From Fluviispira multicolorata (GTDB taxonomy: Bacteria; Bdellovibrionota_B; Oligoflexia; Silvanigrellales; Silvanigrellaceae): DNA of 64,000 nucleotides. The translations under genes were made by a program, and so were the position numbers. Shown in pieces: positions 1 through 8,408 of this stretch. Location: NCBI RefSeq assembly GCF_009208585.1, contig NZ_WFLN01000011.1:18817-82816 (forward strand), given 5' to 3'. The notes under the pieces were generated by a model. That model saw nothing but the letters and a program-made list of their open reading frames with translations, was not told where the DNA came from and made no database searches. The first letter of the stretch is position 1; each line of letters begins with the position of its first letter.

Positions 1-473
1 TTGATACACCTGCAGGTGTATCAAAAAATGTACAGTATTGGACAACATCTGCAGCAGAAGTCATTATGGTGGTTACTCCAGAGCCGACAAGTCTAGCAGA
101 TTGTTATGCGAGTATAAAAATACTTGCACAGGTAACCTTAGAAAATTCATTTAAACTTATCGTAAATATGGCACAAAATGATTTAGAAGCAAAAAGAATT
201 TACGAGAAAATATCATCATTAGCGGATGAGTATTTGCAAGTTAGAGTTGAATATCTTGGATTTATTCCATTTGATGAATCGGTAAGAGCATCTGTTCGTG
301 AAAGAGTCCCATATGTACAAAGATATCCATTTTCATTGGCATCTCAGGGATTAAGAGATATTTCAAGGCAAATTGTTACGCAAAGTAACGTGGGACAGCT
401 TAAAGGAACAATGCAGTTTTTTTGGAGAAGAATGATTGCTGCAAATAATAATGAAGTATTTGCATATAAATAA
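1..473 (+). CDS. flhG: FlhG/MinD-family flagellar number ATPase, 3' part
   Basis: The open frame enters from the left edge (frame starting at base 3) and runs about 156 codons to the stop at 471-473, so the start and the Walker A region lie outside the window. The first visible residues, DTPAG, are the switch II motif of MinD/ParA-type deviant Walker ATPases. They are followed by the family pattern VTPEPTSLADCYASIKIL. FlhG (YlxH) works with the SRP-like GTPase FlhF to set the number and place of flagella. The next gene, 17 bases downstream, is the flagellar sigma factor fliA, the order normally seen for flhF-flhG-fliA. This context favours FlhG over a cell-division MinD. Confidence 0.85.
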   Translation, partial: DTPAGVSKNVQYWTTSAAEVIMVVTPEPTSLADCYASIKILAQVTLENSFKLIVNMAQNDLEAKRIYEKISSLADEYLQVRVEYLGFIPFDESVRASVRERVPYVQRYPFSLASQGLRDISRQIVTQSNVGQLKGTMQFFWRRMIAANNNEVFAYK

Positions 474-490
474 AGTTTTTTGGAGGCATA

Positions 491-1312
491 ATGAGCGCAT
501 CGGGAGCCACACAAAAAAAACAAATCTTCGTCGAAGAATCACTTGAACCGCAAAAGCAGAAACGTATTGCACAAAACCAAACGCGGGCAGTTCCATTGAC
601 AAGTGATCCGATGAGAAATCAAATTATCATGGATTACGCTCCTCTAATTAAATATATTGCGCAAAAAATTGCCGCACGTTTGCCTTCAAATATTGATTTA
701 GATGATCTCTTTTCTGCTGGCGTTATAGGTTTAATGGATGCAATAGATAAATATGATCCAAGTCGAGATAATAAATTTAAAACTTATGCCGAATTTCGTG
801 TGCGTGGAGCAATGCTTGATGAACTTAGAAATCAAGACTGGGTACCAAGAAGCGTGCGCGAAAGTAACAAAAAAGAAGATAAAGCTAAGCTTGAACTTGA
901 GCATAAACTTGGGCGGCCGGCAACTGAAAGAGAAATTGCTCAATTCCTTGAAGTCCCCTTAGAAGAATATCAAGAGCGGATGGGAAGGACGCGTGTCTCG
1001 ATGATGAGTCTTGAAGAATTGGGTGGAACTCATTCCAGCGACAAAAAATCGTTACTTGATTGTCTTGAAAATCCAAATTCAAAAAATCCTTTTATTCAGT
1101 TAAAGAATAAGGGAGTTCGTGATATTATTATGAAAACTGTAGAAGAATTGCCAGAAAAACAAAAGCTTGTTTTAAGTCTTTATTATTATGAAGACTTAAA
1201 TTTAAAAGAAATTGGCCGAATATTAGATGTAACAGAATCCCGTGTATCACAGTTGCATACTCAGGCTGTTCAAAAAATGAAGTTAAAGCTGAGACACCTC
1301 TTGCAGGAGTAA
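491..1312 (+). CDS. fliA: RNA polymerase sigma factor FliA (sigma-28)
   Basis: A 273-residue sigma-70 family member of the FliA/WhiG class that directs RNA polymerase to late flagellar and chemotaxis promoters. Region 2 is seen as DLDDLFSAGVIGLMDAIDKY followed by FKTYAEFRVRGAMLDELR. A region 3 segment contains GRPATEREIAQFL. Region 4 near the C-terminus has LPEKQKLVLSLYYYEDLNL and a helix-turn-helix (LKEIGRILDVTESRVSQLH). The N-terminal ~35 residues are an Ala/Gln/Lys-rich extension before the conserved core. The start is fixed by GGAGG at 482-486. It sits in the same operon as flhG and cheY. Flagellin lies about 50 kb away in this window and may be a target. Confidence 0.95.
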   Translation: MSASGATQKKQIFVEESLEPQKQKRIAQNQTRAVPLTSDPMRNQIIMDYAPLIKYIAQKIAARLPSNIDLDDLFSAGVIGLMDAIDKYDPSRDNKFKTYAEFRVRGAMLDELRNQDWVPRSVRESNKKEDKAKLELEHKLGRPATEREIAQFLEVPLEEYQERMGRTRVSMMSLEELGGTHSSDKKSLLDCLENPNSKNPFIQLKNKGVRDIIMKTVEELPEKQKLVLSLYYYEDLNLKEIGRILDVTESRVSQLHTQAVQKMKLKLRHLLQE

Positions 1313-1339
1313 GGCTTTTGAGAAAGGAGTGCCTTTAAA

Positions 1340-1732
1340 ATGGTTTATCCAAACCCCCAGATGAATATCTTAATCGTGGATGACTTTCCAACTATGAGAA
1401 AAATAATAAAGAGCGTTCTCAAACAGCTTGGTTATCAAAATATATCCGAAGCAGAAGACGGCCAACTTGCTCTAAACTTTTTGAAGGTAAATCCTCAAAT
1501 TGAATTTATTGTAAGCGACTGGAATATGCCGAATATGACGGGCATAGAACTTTTAAAAATGGTTCGTGCAGATCCTAAGTTGAAGCATTTGCCATTTCTT
1601 ATGGTAACAGCAGAAGCCGATAAAGATAATATTGTTGAAGCAGTCAAAAGTGGGGTGAACAATTATATTGTTAAGCCATTTAATGCTGCAACAATGAAAG
1701 AAAAAATTGATAAGATTTTTATTAAGAAATAA
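1340..1732 (+). CDS. cheY: CheY-type single-domain response regulator
   Basis: A 130-residue stand-alone receiver domain. All residues of the CheY phosphorylation site are present at a constant offset from E. coli CheY: acidic pair D14/D15, phospho-acceptor D60 (SDWNMP), T90, Y109 and K112 (VKPF). Phosphorylated CheY binds the flagellar motor switch and changes rotation. AAAGGAG sits just ahead of the ATG. The gene follows fliA by 27 bases, as in many flhF-flhG-fliA-cheY operons. Two PilZ-like and membrane genes follow. An alternative start at M8 would give a shorter N-terminus, but the ribosome binding site favours the ATG used here. Confidence 0.9.
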   Translation: MVYPNPQMNILIVDDFPTMRKIIKSVLKQLGYQNISEAEDGQLALNFLKVNPQIEFIVSDWNMPNMTGIELLKMVRADPKLKHLPFLMVTAEADKDNIVEAVKSGVNNYIVKPFNAATMKEKIDKIFIKK

Positions 1733-1773
1733 AAAATTTTTAAAGCATAAATGCCTTATGGAGTTTTTTCACT

Positions 1774-2241
1774 ATGCAAAAAAACCTCACTATTGAGGAT
1801 ATTGAAGAAATTAATCAAGCTGGCGCTTCGGCACAAATACAGCCGACTCCTTTTGATTTAAGGCTTATTACTAAGAAGATTGCAATACGTTTTTGTGAAT
1901 ATAAAATATCAAATGTACCTAATAAAATGTTAAACTCAGAAACAATAGGTATTTCAAATAAAGGTATTTTATTTTTATCAACGACTGAATTCAAAAAAGC
2001 AAATTTATTAAGAGTCTGGATTGAAATACCAGATTATTGGTCAAGAAAATCTCGAAAAGTTGAATATAGACATACTGAGGCACCTACCTATTTTCAAATA
2101 TTAACTCGTGTTTTAAGTGTTGAAGAATTCTTAAAGCGTGGAACAAAATATCAAACTCTCTGTGAAGTATTAAGTATAGATCCTATTGATGAATCTGTTT
2201 TAGAAGATTACCTGAATAATAATGGAGCGCTTCAAAAATGA
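1774..2241 (+). CDS. PilZ-like protein of flagellar operon
   Basis: A 155-residue soluble protein with no signal peptide. Its centre (residues about 45-115) has a beta-rich pattern reminiscent of PilZ domains: SNKGILFLSTTEF followed by LLRVWIEIPDYW and an ILTRVLSVEEF strand. A clear c-di-GMP binding RxxxR motif ahead of the domain is not obvious, so it may be a non-binding PilZ variant or an unrelated fold. GGAG at about 1759 supports the start. It overlaps the next gene by four bases (ATGA), so the two are probably translationally coupled, and the position after cheY suggests a role in motility control. Family assignment is tentative. Confidence 0.5.
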   Translation: MQKNLTIEDIEEINQAGASAQIQPTPFDLRLITKKIAIRFCEYKISNVPNKMLNSETIGISNKGILFLSTTEFKKANLLRVWIEIPDYWSRKSRKVEYRHTEAPTYFQILTRVLSVEEFLKRGTKYQTLCEVLSIDPIDESVLEDYLNNNGALQK

Positions 2242-2846
2242 ATTCTATAGCAATTGTGCTATGCATTGGAATCTTTCTTTTTATAATTCAATCTATTTTC
2301 ATCATTTTTTGCTTAAGATGGCTTGCTAGTGGAAAAAGAAAAAGAGATAAAGAATTTGCTATTCTTGATTCTGAAAGAGGTCAATTAATTGAAATGCAGT
2401 CTGCATTATCTCAAGAAGTTCAAGATGCTAAAAAACTAGCAAATGATACTTTGAATAAATTAAGAATAATTGGCTCTGAAGCCCATGCAGAATGGGAGGA
2501 TGTGACTAAAAAAATAAACAGTGTTTTGCTTGAGGTTGATAAACACTCTGGAATTATTTTAGAAGATAATCTTTCAAAGCTTGCAATGCGTAGCATGTCA
2601 GTTGAAAAAATTATGAAAGATGCTCAACTTATTAATGAAAAAATAGTTGAAAACACTCGGAAAGCTCAGAAAGTATTAAAGCTTTTTGATACAAATGTTC
2701 CTAATGAAGAAATATTTAAAGAAATACAGAGTGAAAAATATTTTGAGGCAAAAAAACTTCTCAGTGAAGGAGTTGATGCGAGTGTAGTTGTAAAGAAGCT
2801 TGGTTTAAGTATGTCAGAAGTTGTTTTATTATCCGCATATATTTAA
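2238..2846 (+). CDS. Membrane-anchored coiled-coil protein, DUF2802-like
   Basis: A 202-residue protein with one N-terminal membrane helix (residues about 5-30, SIAIVLCIGIFLFIIQSIFI), a basic stop-transfer stretch (GKRKRDK), a long predicted coiled coil (about 40-145), and a C-terminal helix-turn-helix-like segment AKKLLSEGVDASVVVKKLG followed by LSMSEVVLLSAYI. That architecture matches DUF2802 proteins, which commonly sit at the ends of flagellar/chemotaxis operons and have no proven function. Its start overlaps the stop of the PilZ-like gene. It is the last gene of the operon; the convergent gene on the other strand ends one base further on. Confidence 0.55.
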   Translation: MNSIAIVLCIGIFLFIIQSIFIIFCLRWLASGKRKRDKEFAILDSERGQLIEMQSALSQEVQDAKKLANDTLNKLRIIGSEAHAEWEDVTKKINSVLLEVDKHSGIILEDNLSKLAMRSMSVEKIMKDAQLINEKIVENTRKAQKVLKLFDTNVPNEEIFKEIQSEKYFEAKKLLSEGVDASVVVKKLGLSMSEVVLLSAYI

Positions 2847-2847
2847 A

Positions 2848-3909
2848 TTATTTTTTATTCTTTATTTTATTTTGTCCCCAAATCTTAATATACGCTTCTT
2901 CGTAGCCAATTCCCGAGTCAACATCTGATTTTTTTAATCTTTCTAGAAGTTTTGGTGTCACAAGAATGGGTTTGCTAATGTAGCCGCTGGGAGGTTTGCC
3001 AGAGAATGCTCTATTAAGTTCATCGACCAGCTGCCAACCTTGTGAACTTAAGGGTTCTGCTACAGTTGCAATTTGCTGTGAAAAGCCTGAACGAATACGA
3101 CTTAATGCCTTATTTGAGCCGTCGCCTGCTGAAACATTTTTAATGTCCTTCCTTCCAATATTTGATAAAGGAAAATTCATATTGTCAAAGTAAATATCAT
3201 TTATTGCTAAAGTGTGTGTCCAACTTTTCTTAAATTTATCATTTAGGCGTGGAACAACCTCGAGCATGAGTTCATCTGCTTTAGAGATTGGAACATTTTC
3301 AACAGTGAGTAGTTTACATTTCTTACATGCTTCAATTATTTCGCGCATAAATTTAGTTTTTGCATTTGCAATTGCAAAATTATTATCATTTAATATGACA
3401 AAGCCCCCTTTATTACGAGAATCTTTTATAGCATATTCTGCTGCAGTTTTGGCAACCTCTTTAGCGTCGGTTGTGACATTAACGAAAAGATCTTTTGTTG
3501 GACCTGACTTTTCTCCAGCGTGCCAGCCAATAAGAATAATTTTTGATTTTTTAGCCTGTTCTAAAGAATCGCTTATGTCTTCAGGTTGAAAACCACCTAT
3601 AACAATTGCGTCAGGGTGTAACTGAATAGCTTCTAGAAATATTTTTTTAATTTTATTTTTATCACCACTTCCGTTAAATATTTTAATTTTCCATGTTAAA
3701 ACTTCTCCTGCAGTTTCAAAACCACGATAAACTGCTGACACCCCTCCATTTTGAGTATCTGAAGCTATGAAAATAATATTTCTAGACATAAGCCCAGGAG
3801 GACCATCAGTGGGACCATCCCATTTAGCGTAGATGTTCATTTGTACTAAAAGATTTAAAAATAAAAATGCTTTTAAAGTGTAATATAATGAAAATTTCTT
3901 AGAACTCAT
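2848..3909 (-). CDS. Periplasmic binding protein type 1 (sugar-binding-like)
   Basis: A 353-residue secreted protein: a Lys-rich N-terminus and hydrophobic core (ALFLFLNLLVQMNIYA, read approximately) form a signal peptide ending near residue 28. The mature part has the two-lobed Peripla_BP_4/RbsB pattern: NIIFIASDTQNGG, then HPDAIVIGGFQPEDI, IILIGWHAG, GGFVILNDN and a hinge-proximal TLAINDIYFDNM. Such proteins deliver sugars or autoinducer-2 to ABC importers or to chemoreceptors. No permease or ATPase gene is nearby, so it may feed a transporter elsewhere or act as a sensor. GGAG lies upstream of the ATG. A 17-base palindrome at 3985-4001 lies in the promoter region. The substrate cannot be told from sequence. 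Confidence 0.8.
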   Translation of the reverse strand: MSSKKFSLYYTLKAFLFLNLLVQMNIYAKWDGPTDGPPGLMSRNIIFIASDTQNGGVSAVYRGFETAGEVLTWKIKIFNGSGDKNKIKKIFLEAIQLHPDAIVIGGFQPEDISDSLEQAKKSKIILIGWHAGEKSGPTKDLFVNVTTDAKEVAKTAAEYAIKDSRNKGGFVILNDNNFAIANAKTKFMREIIEACKKCKLLTVENVPISKADELMLEVVPRLNDKFKKSWTHTLAINDIYFDNMNFPLSNIGRKDIKNVSAGDGSNKALSRIRSGFSQQIATVAEPLSSQGWQLVDELNRAFSGKPPSGYISKPILVTPKLLERLKKSDVDSGIGYEEAYIKIWGQNKIKNKK

Positions 3910-3984
3910 AAGTGTTTAGTCTCCAAAGGTTTAATTAAAATAGGTCGTTATAATGACTAAATTTATTAGATTCTTTTTAATTAA

Positions 3985-4001
3985 TATACTATTTTAGTAT
4001 A
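3985..4001. promoter_or_regulatory. Palindrome upstream of the binding-protein gene (candidate operator)
   Basis: TATACTATTTTAGTATA has two perfectly complementary 7-base arms around a TTT centre, 76 bases upstream of the binding-protein ATG. It could be an operator or simply an AT-rich -10 region. The rest of 3910-4192 is AT-rich non-coding sequence in which I see nothing else. Confidence 0.3.
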
Positions 4002-4192
4002 CTCATTTTTTCCTCTACTGTTAAATTTTGCTTACTTTTAAATTTTAAATGGTATTATTGTATTTTATAAATTGAATTATTTTTGTTTTTAAAAATAATA
4101 AATATTAATAATAGATTTGTCTTATAATAAATTTTTTTAGAGTTTATTATCAGTGAAGAAATTGAATATATTTATAATGCTAATATTGTGCC

Positions 4193-4384
4193 TTAATTTT
4201 CTATGGATAATTCAAATATAAAATGATCCACATGATGATCATATAACCATTCGGCATCTTTTTTAACTTCAGGATTTTTTTGGATACCAAGACGTAATAG
4301 TATAGCAATACTTTTAGAGTTTTGGGTTGCACAACAAATAATAAATTTTTTTAATTTTAAGTTGTGAACTCCATAATCAAGAAA
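4193..4384 (-). pseudogene. Remnant of a GNAT (RimJ/RimL-type) N-acetyltransferase
   Basis: Reading the minus strand gives 63 codons, from a stop at 4385-4387 to a stop at 4193-4195, that match the C-terminal third of ribosomal-protein/peptide GNAT acetyltransferases: FLDYGVHNLKLKKFIICCAT, then QNSKSIAILLRLGI (the acetyl-CoA/Asn-Ser-x-Ser region) and the end-of-domain KKDAEWLYDHHVDHFIFELS. There is no start codon or ribosome binding site. The upstream sequence is broken by the in-frame stop and then runs into AT-rich DNA, so the N-terminal two thirds are gone. This is a decaying gene, on the same strand as and directly downstream of prpC. Confidence 0.7.
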
Positions 4385-4435
4385 TTAATTTTCATTAATT
4401 TTTAAAAACATTCTTAGAATCCTGAACTTTATATT

Positions 4436-5635
4436 TTATTTTCTATTCTTTAATGGAATAATTTCTCGCTGAAAAGCTCCAATATATTCGCTCAAGGGAC
4501 GAATAAGTCGGTTATTTTCATTTTGTTCCATTATATGAGCTGACCACCCTGTTGTTCTGGCAATCACAAAAATGGGTGTAAAAAAATCAATATCAAAACC
4601 CATCATATAATAAGCAGGCCCAGTTGGGAAATCGAGGTTTGGATAGATATTTTTTTTCTCTACCATAACTTTTTCTAAAGAATGATACATTTGCACCCAT
4701 TTTTGCTCATTTTTAACATCACTTATAATTTGCAAATATTTTTTCATTGTAGGAACACGTGAGTCGCCAGATTTATAAACGCGATGACCAAAACCCATTA
4801 CTTTTTTCTTTTGGACTAGTGCATCTTTCATCCATTGTTCTGCTTTGTTAGCATCATCAATTTCAATCATCATATACATGACTTGTTCATTTGCTCCGCC
4901 ATGTAAAGAACCTTTCAGTGCGCCAATACCAGCAACAGTGGCAGAATAAATATCTGACTGAGTTGAAGTCACCACGCGAGTTGTAAATGTTGATGCATTA
5001 AAACTATGTTCAGCATAAAGTATTAAAGAAACATCAAATGCTTTTACAATTTTTTCTGAAGGAATTTTATTAAAACACATATGAAAAAAATTTTCTGCAA
5101 AAGAAAGATCTTTCCTTGGAGGAATAACAGTCTTTCCCTGACGTAGACGGTAATGTGCAGCAACCATTGTTGGTATTTTTGCTAAGAGTTGAAGTGCTCT
5201 ATCATAAAAAATATCTGCCGATGAATTGGCTGATTTTGTAATATCTTCACAACCAAGAAGAGAAACTGCAGTTCTAATTGCGTCCATAGGATGAGTTTCT
5301 TTTGGTAATGCTTTTAAAGTATTTAAAATTGTCTTTGAAACATCTCTATATCCATGCTCTTTTTTTATAAAAGATTGTAATTGTTCATAAGTGGGAAGCT
5401 CTCCATGAAATAATAGAAAGGCAACTTCTTCAAAAGAACAATTTTCGGCTAGATCTTGTACGGGATAGCCTCGATAAATAAGTGAATTTGATTCTGGATT
5501 CACTTTAGAAATCTTGGTTGTGTCGATCACCACTCCTTCCAAGCCTTTCTTTACATTTACTTTTTCTGGTTCAGGAATGTAATCAGGATTGATATGAATA
5601 TTCTTGTGAGATGGGACATCTTCTAAATTGATCAC
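4436..5635 (-). CDS. prpC: 2-methylcitrate synthase (citrate synthase family)
   Basis: Citrate-synthase-fold enzyme of 399 residues that would condense propionyl-CoA with oxaloacetate. Catalytic signatures are present: GSLHGGANE (His), GFGHRVYK (His) and a late Asp in DFPTGPAYY, plus RTTGWSAHIMEQ and RLIRPLSEYIG near the CoA site. Length and sequence fit PrpC/short citrate synthases better than the longer E. coli GltA. Divergent prpD-prpB next door argue for the methylcitrate role, though some citrate synthase activity is likely. An upstream ATG is possible (11 codons earlier), but the GTG at 5635 has GGAGGA six bases before it and is preferred. The leader carries a cobalamin-riboswitch-like element and a long hairpin. 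Confidence 0.83.
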   Translation of the reverse strand: MINLEDVPSHKNIHINPDYIPEPEKVNVKKGLEGVVIDTTKISKVNPESNSLIYRGYPVQDLAENCSFEEVAFLLFHGELPTYEQLQSFIKKEHGYRDVSKTILNTLKALPKETHPMDAIRTAVSLLGCEDITKSANSSADIFYDRALQLLAKIPTMVAAHYRLRQGKTVIPPRKDLSFAENFFHMCFNKIPSEKIVKAFDVSLILYAEHSFNASTFTTRVVTSTQSDIYSATVAGIGALKGSLHGGANEQVMYMMIEIDDANKAEQWMKDALVQKKKVMGFGHRVYKSGDSRVPTMKKYLQIISDVKNEQKWVQMYHSLEKVMVEKKNIYPNLDFPTGPAYYMMGFDIDFFTPIFVIARTTGWSAHIMEQNENNRLIRPLSEYIGAFQREIIPLKNRK

Positions 5636-5689
5636 GACTCTTCCTCCGAGAGTGCACGGGCCTCTCAATCAGATGGGAAAGGATAACAA

Positions 5690-5729
5690 CAGCAAAATAA
5701 AATCTGAATATTTAGATTTTATTTTGCTG
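5690..5729 (-). other. Perfect 16-bp hairpin in the prpC leader (riboswitch expression platform?)
   Basis: Bases 5690-5705 and 5714-5729 are exact inverted repeats around an 8-base loop. The element lies between the riboswitch-like aptamer and the prpC start on the minus strand. The 3' side is U-rich inside the stem but not followed by a clean U-tract, so it could be a terminator or an anti-RBS/mRNA-stability hairpin. A second small hairpin (GAGAG...CTCTC) abuts the GGAGGA ribosome binding site around 5640-5660. Confidence 0.45.
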
Positions 5730-5777
5730 ACATGTTCTCCCTTTGTACCGAAGAGAAAGCCACAAGCATAGGTTGAA

Positions 5778-5877
5778 CTCAATGATGCGATCGGACTTAG
5801 GAAAAAAAGGAAAAATACATTTTCCATACCGTTGCGGGACAGTGCCGGTTTCTCACCGGTCTTCAGCTTTCATTGAG
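5778..5877 (-). promoter_or_regulatory. Cobalamin-type riboswitch upstream of prpC
   Basis: On the minus strand the segment contains the conserved cobalamin aptamer core: a CCGG...CCGG stem in the form CCGGTGAGAAACCGG, then CACTGTCCCGCAACGGTA, and a B12-box-like 3' element AAGTCCGATCGCATC. These are enclosed by an 8-bp P1 stem (CTCAATGA at the 5' side with TCATTGAG at the 3' side). Order and spacing agree with the short cobalamin class (3' element of the TCCGAnnGC form). It lies 143 bases upstream of the prpC GTG on the same strand, with a hairpin between. The effector (adenosyl- versus methylcobalamin) cannot be decided from sequence. Confidence 0.75.
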
Positions 5878-5931
5878 TGGTTAATTGGTTTAGGAAGGCT
5901 AAGCTAATTTTATCTAAACTTCAATGAACTC

Positions 5932-5960
5932 TTGACGGGATTTCGAGACGCCAGTATTTT
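5932..5960 (+). promoter_or_regulatory. Sigma-70-like promoter of prpDB
   Basis: TTGACG at 5932-5937 and TATTTT at 5955-5960 are separated by exactly 17 bases, giving a start near 5967. This leaves a short leader with AAAGG ahead of the prpD ATG at 5989. It also argues against using the in-frame TTG at 5932 as the prpD start, because that codon is part of the -35 box. Confidence 0.45.
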
Positions 5961-5988
5961 CAAGAAAATTTCCAATGAAAGGTTGAGT

Positions 5989-7497
5989 ATGAAAATGCAT
6001 CTCGTTCGAGTCCATCAATCAAAAGAAAAAATTGAGCGAAAAGATCAGCTTGCCTGGAAAATAGCAGAAATTGCTTCGAATTCATTCAATATAAATGATG
6101 ATGTGTTAGAAATGGCAATCAACAGAATTATAGACAATGCTTCTGTTGCTATTGCTTCAATCAATCGCTCTCCTGTTGCGACTGCGCGTTCTATGGCTAT
6201 TGCTCATCCAAGACAAAATGGAGCAACAGTTTTTGGAATGCCAAATAATCAGAAATTCAATTGTGAATGGGCGGCTTGGGCAAATGGAACTGCGGTTCGT
6301 GAACTTGATTTTCACGATACTTTTTTGGCTGCTGATTATTCACACCCAGGAGACAATATTCCTCCAATTTTAGCTGTTGCTCAACAAAAAAATAAATCTG
6401 GAAAAGAGCTGCTTCGAGGTATTTTGACGGGATATGAAGTACACGTAAATCTTGTAAAGTCTATCTGTTTGCATGAATTTAAAAAAGATCACATCGCACA
6501 TCTTTGTCCAGCACAAGCAGCAGGAATAGGCGCATTGCTTGGACTTCCAATTGATACTATATATCAAGCTGTTCAACAAGCTGTTCACGTTTCGTTTACA
6601 ACTCGGCAATCTCGAAAAGGAGAAATTTCGTCTTGGAAAGCTTATGCTCCTGCTCATGCAGGTAAACTCGCCATTGAAGCTTTAGACAGGGCAATGAGAG
6701 GAGAAGGTTCACCTTCACCTATTTATGAAGGTGAGGATTCAGTGATTGCATATATGCTGAGTGGCAAAGAAGGACGTTATGAAGTCCCACTTCCTGAAGC
6801 AGGGGAAGAACAACTTGCAATTCTTGAAACCTATACAAAAGAACACTCTGCCGAATACCAGTCTCAAGCCTTAATTGACCTTGCACGAAAATTAAAGGCA
6901 AAGGTTACAAACTTTGAAGAAATACAAAGTATACAAATTTATACTTCTCATCATACGCATTATGTTATTGGTACAGGTGCAAATGATCCACAAAAAATGG
7001 ATCCCAATGCGTCACGCGAAACACTTGATCATTCCATAATGTATATTTTTGCAGTCGCTCTGCAAGATGGAAATTGGCATCATATTCATTCTTATTCTCC
7101 TGAGCGTGCAAAAAGAGAAGATACAATTCGCTTATGGCATAAAATTTCAACGATTGAAGATCCTCAATGGACTCAATGGTATCATGAGCAGGATCCTAAT
7201 AAAAAAAGGTTTGGTGGACGAGTAGAAATTAAATTTAAAAATGGTGATAAATTGGTTGATGAACTTGGCGTAGCAGATGCACATCCGAATGGAGCGCGCC
7301 CATTTAAGAGAAAAAATTATATAAATAAGTTTGATACTCTATCGGACGGAATTATTTTGAAGTCAGAAAGAGATCGCTTTATTTCACTCGCAGAGAATTT
7401 AATTGATTTGACAGATGAGCAAGTAAAACAACTTAATGTCCAAGTTGAAATGAAAAACTTAATTAATAATAAACCAAATTCACAGGGGATATTTTAA
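5989..7497 (+). CDS. prpD: 2-methylcitrate dehydratase PrpD
   Basis: MmgE/PrpD-family protein of 502 residues that dehydrates 2-methylcitrate in the methylcitrate cycle of propionate breakdown. Typical segments are [20 protein letters not shown] followed by [12 protein letters not shown] in the N-terminal helical domain, [14 protein letters not shown] and [18 protein letters not shown] in the middle, and [19 protein letters not shown] with [12 protein letters not shown] toward the C-terminus. The ATG at 5989 follows GAAAGG by a good distance; an upstream TTG frame would begin inside the promoter. The stop overlaps the prpB start by one base (TAATG), so prpD and prpB are coupled. Transcription is divergent from prpC. 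Confidence 0.93.
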   Translation: MKMHLVRVHQSKEKIERKDQLAWKIAEIASNSFNINDDVLEMAINRIIDNASVAIASINRSPVATARSMAIAHPRQNGATVFGMPNNQKFNCEWAAWANGTAVRELDFHDTFLAADYSHPGDNIPPILAVAQQKNKSGKELLRGILTGYEVHVNLVKSICLHEFKKDHIAHLCPAQAAGIGALLGLPIDTIYQAVQQAVHVSFTTRQSRKGEISSWKAYAPAHAGKLAIEALDRAMRGEGSPSPIYEGEDSVIAYMLSGKEGRYEVPLPEAGEEQLAILETYTKEHSAEYQSQALIDLARKLKAKVTNFEEIQSIQIYTSHHTHYVIGTGANDPQKMDPNASRETLDHSIMYIFAVALQDGNWHHIHSYSPERAKREDTIRLWHKISTIEDPQWTQWYHEQDPNKKRFGGRVEIKFKNGDKLVDELGVADAHPNGARPFKRKNYINKFDTLSDGIILKSERDRFISLAENLIDLTDEQVKQLNVQVEMKNLINNKPNSQGIF

Positions 7498-8408
7498 TGC
7501 TGTTTCCTGAATGCACACCTTCAGAAAAACGAAAAAATCTTCGTTCCGTATTAAAAACGGGCAAGCTTTTGCAGTTTCCTGGTTCGTGGTCTCCTCTTGT
7601 CAGTATGGCAATTGAAAAACAAGGTTTCGATGGAGTTTATATTTCTGGTTCAGTGCTTTCAAATGATTTGGGTTATCCAGATATTGGTATGACAACATTA
7701 ACGGAAGTTGGGCAAAGAGGAAGACAAATTTCCCGAACAACAAACCTTCCTACAATTATTGATATTGATACTGGTTTTGGTGAGCCGATGAATGCAACTC
7801 GCTCCGTTCAAGAAATGATAGAAATGGGACTTGCAGGGTGTCATATTGAAGATCAAATAAATCCAAAACGCTGTGGGCATTTGGATGGAAAAGCAGTTGT
7901 GAGTCAAAAAGACATGGTTCATAAAGTAACAGCCGCGATCTTGGGTAAAAAACTTGATGAAAACTTTCTAATAATTGCTCGCACAGATGCGCGTGCAGTA
8001 GAAGGTTTAGATAAAGCAATTGAACGCTCTAAGGCTTATATCGATGCGGGAGCTGAGTGCATTTTTATAGAAGCACTTGAAAATGAAAAAGAGTTTGAAA
8101 TATTCAGGAAGGCAATTTCAGTTCCCCTCCTTGTTAATATGACCGAATTTGGAAAATCAAAGTTGTTTACTTATGAGCAGCTTTCAAATCTTGGATATAA
8201 TATTGTTATTTATCCTGTTACGACTTTCCGTTTAGCGATGAAAGCAACTGTGGATGGATTATTAGAAATAAAATCGAAGGGAACGCAAGAAGGAATTTTA
8301 GATCAAATGCAGCATCGGAAAGATTTATATTCATTGTCACGTTATGAAGAATATAATTCATTTGATCAAAATATATTTAATTTTAAACATACTTTAAAAA
8401 CTCCCTGA
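7497..8408 (+). CDS. prpB: 2-methylisocitrate lyase PrpB
   Basis: Isocitrate-lyase/PEP-mutase superfamily TIM barrel of 303 residues that splits 2-methylisocitrate into pyruvate and succinate. The catalytic loop KRCGH is at residues 124-128, the metal-binding stretch DIDTGFG at about 89-95, and IEDQINPKRCGH and LIIARTDAR are typical. Length matches the family. It is coupled to prpD through a TAATG overlap. The 3' end overlaps the convergent GH31 gene tail-to-tail by 15 bases. Together with prpD and prpC this supplies all three core steps of a methylcitrate cycle; an acnD/prpF pair or an aconitase would have to be elsewhere. Confidence 0.95.
   Translation: MLFPECTPSEKRKNLRSVLKTGKLLQFPGSWSPLVSMAIEKQGFDGVYISGSVLSNDLGYPDIGMTTLTEVGQRGRQISRTTNLPTIIDIDTGFGEPMNATRSVQEMIEMGLAGCHIEDQINPKRCGHLDGKAVVSQKDMVHKVTAAILGKKLDENFLIIARTDARAVEGLDKAIERSKAYIDAGAECIFIEALENEKEFEIFRKAISVPLLVNMTEFGKSKLFTYEQLSNLGYNIVIYPVTTFRLAMKATVDGLLEIKSKGTQEGILDQMQHRKDLYSLSRYEEYNSFDQNIFNFKHTLKTP

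Noticed and set aside
5778..5877. Riboswitch reading for the plus-strand prpD
   Set aside because: The aptamer core reads in the conserved 5'-3' order only on the minus strand, and the prpD promoter lies downstream of it on the plus strand.
5932..5988. Upstream in-frame start for prpD at a TTG
   Set aside because: The TTG is part of a good -35 box (TTGACG-N17-TATTTT), and the ATG at 5989 has its own ribosome binding site; the longer frame adds residues not expected in PrpD.
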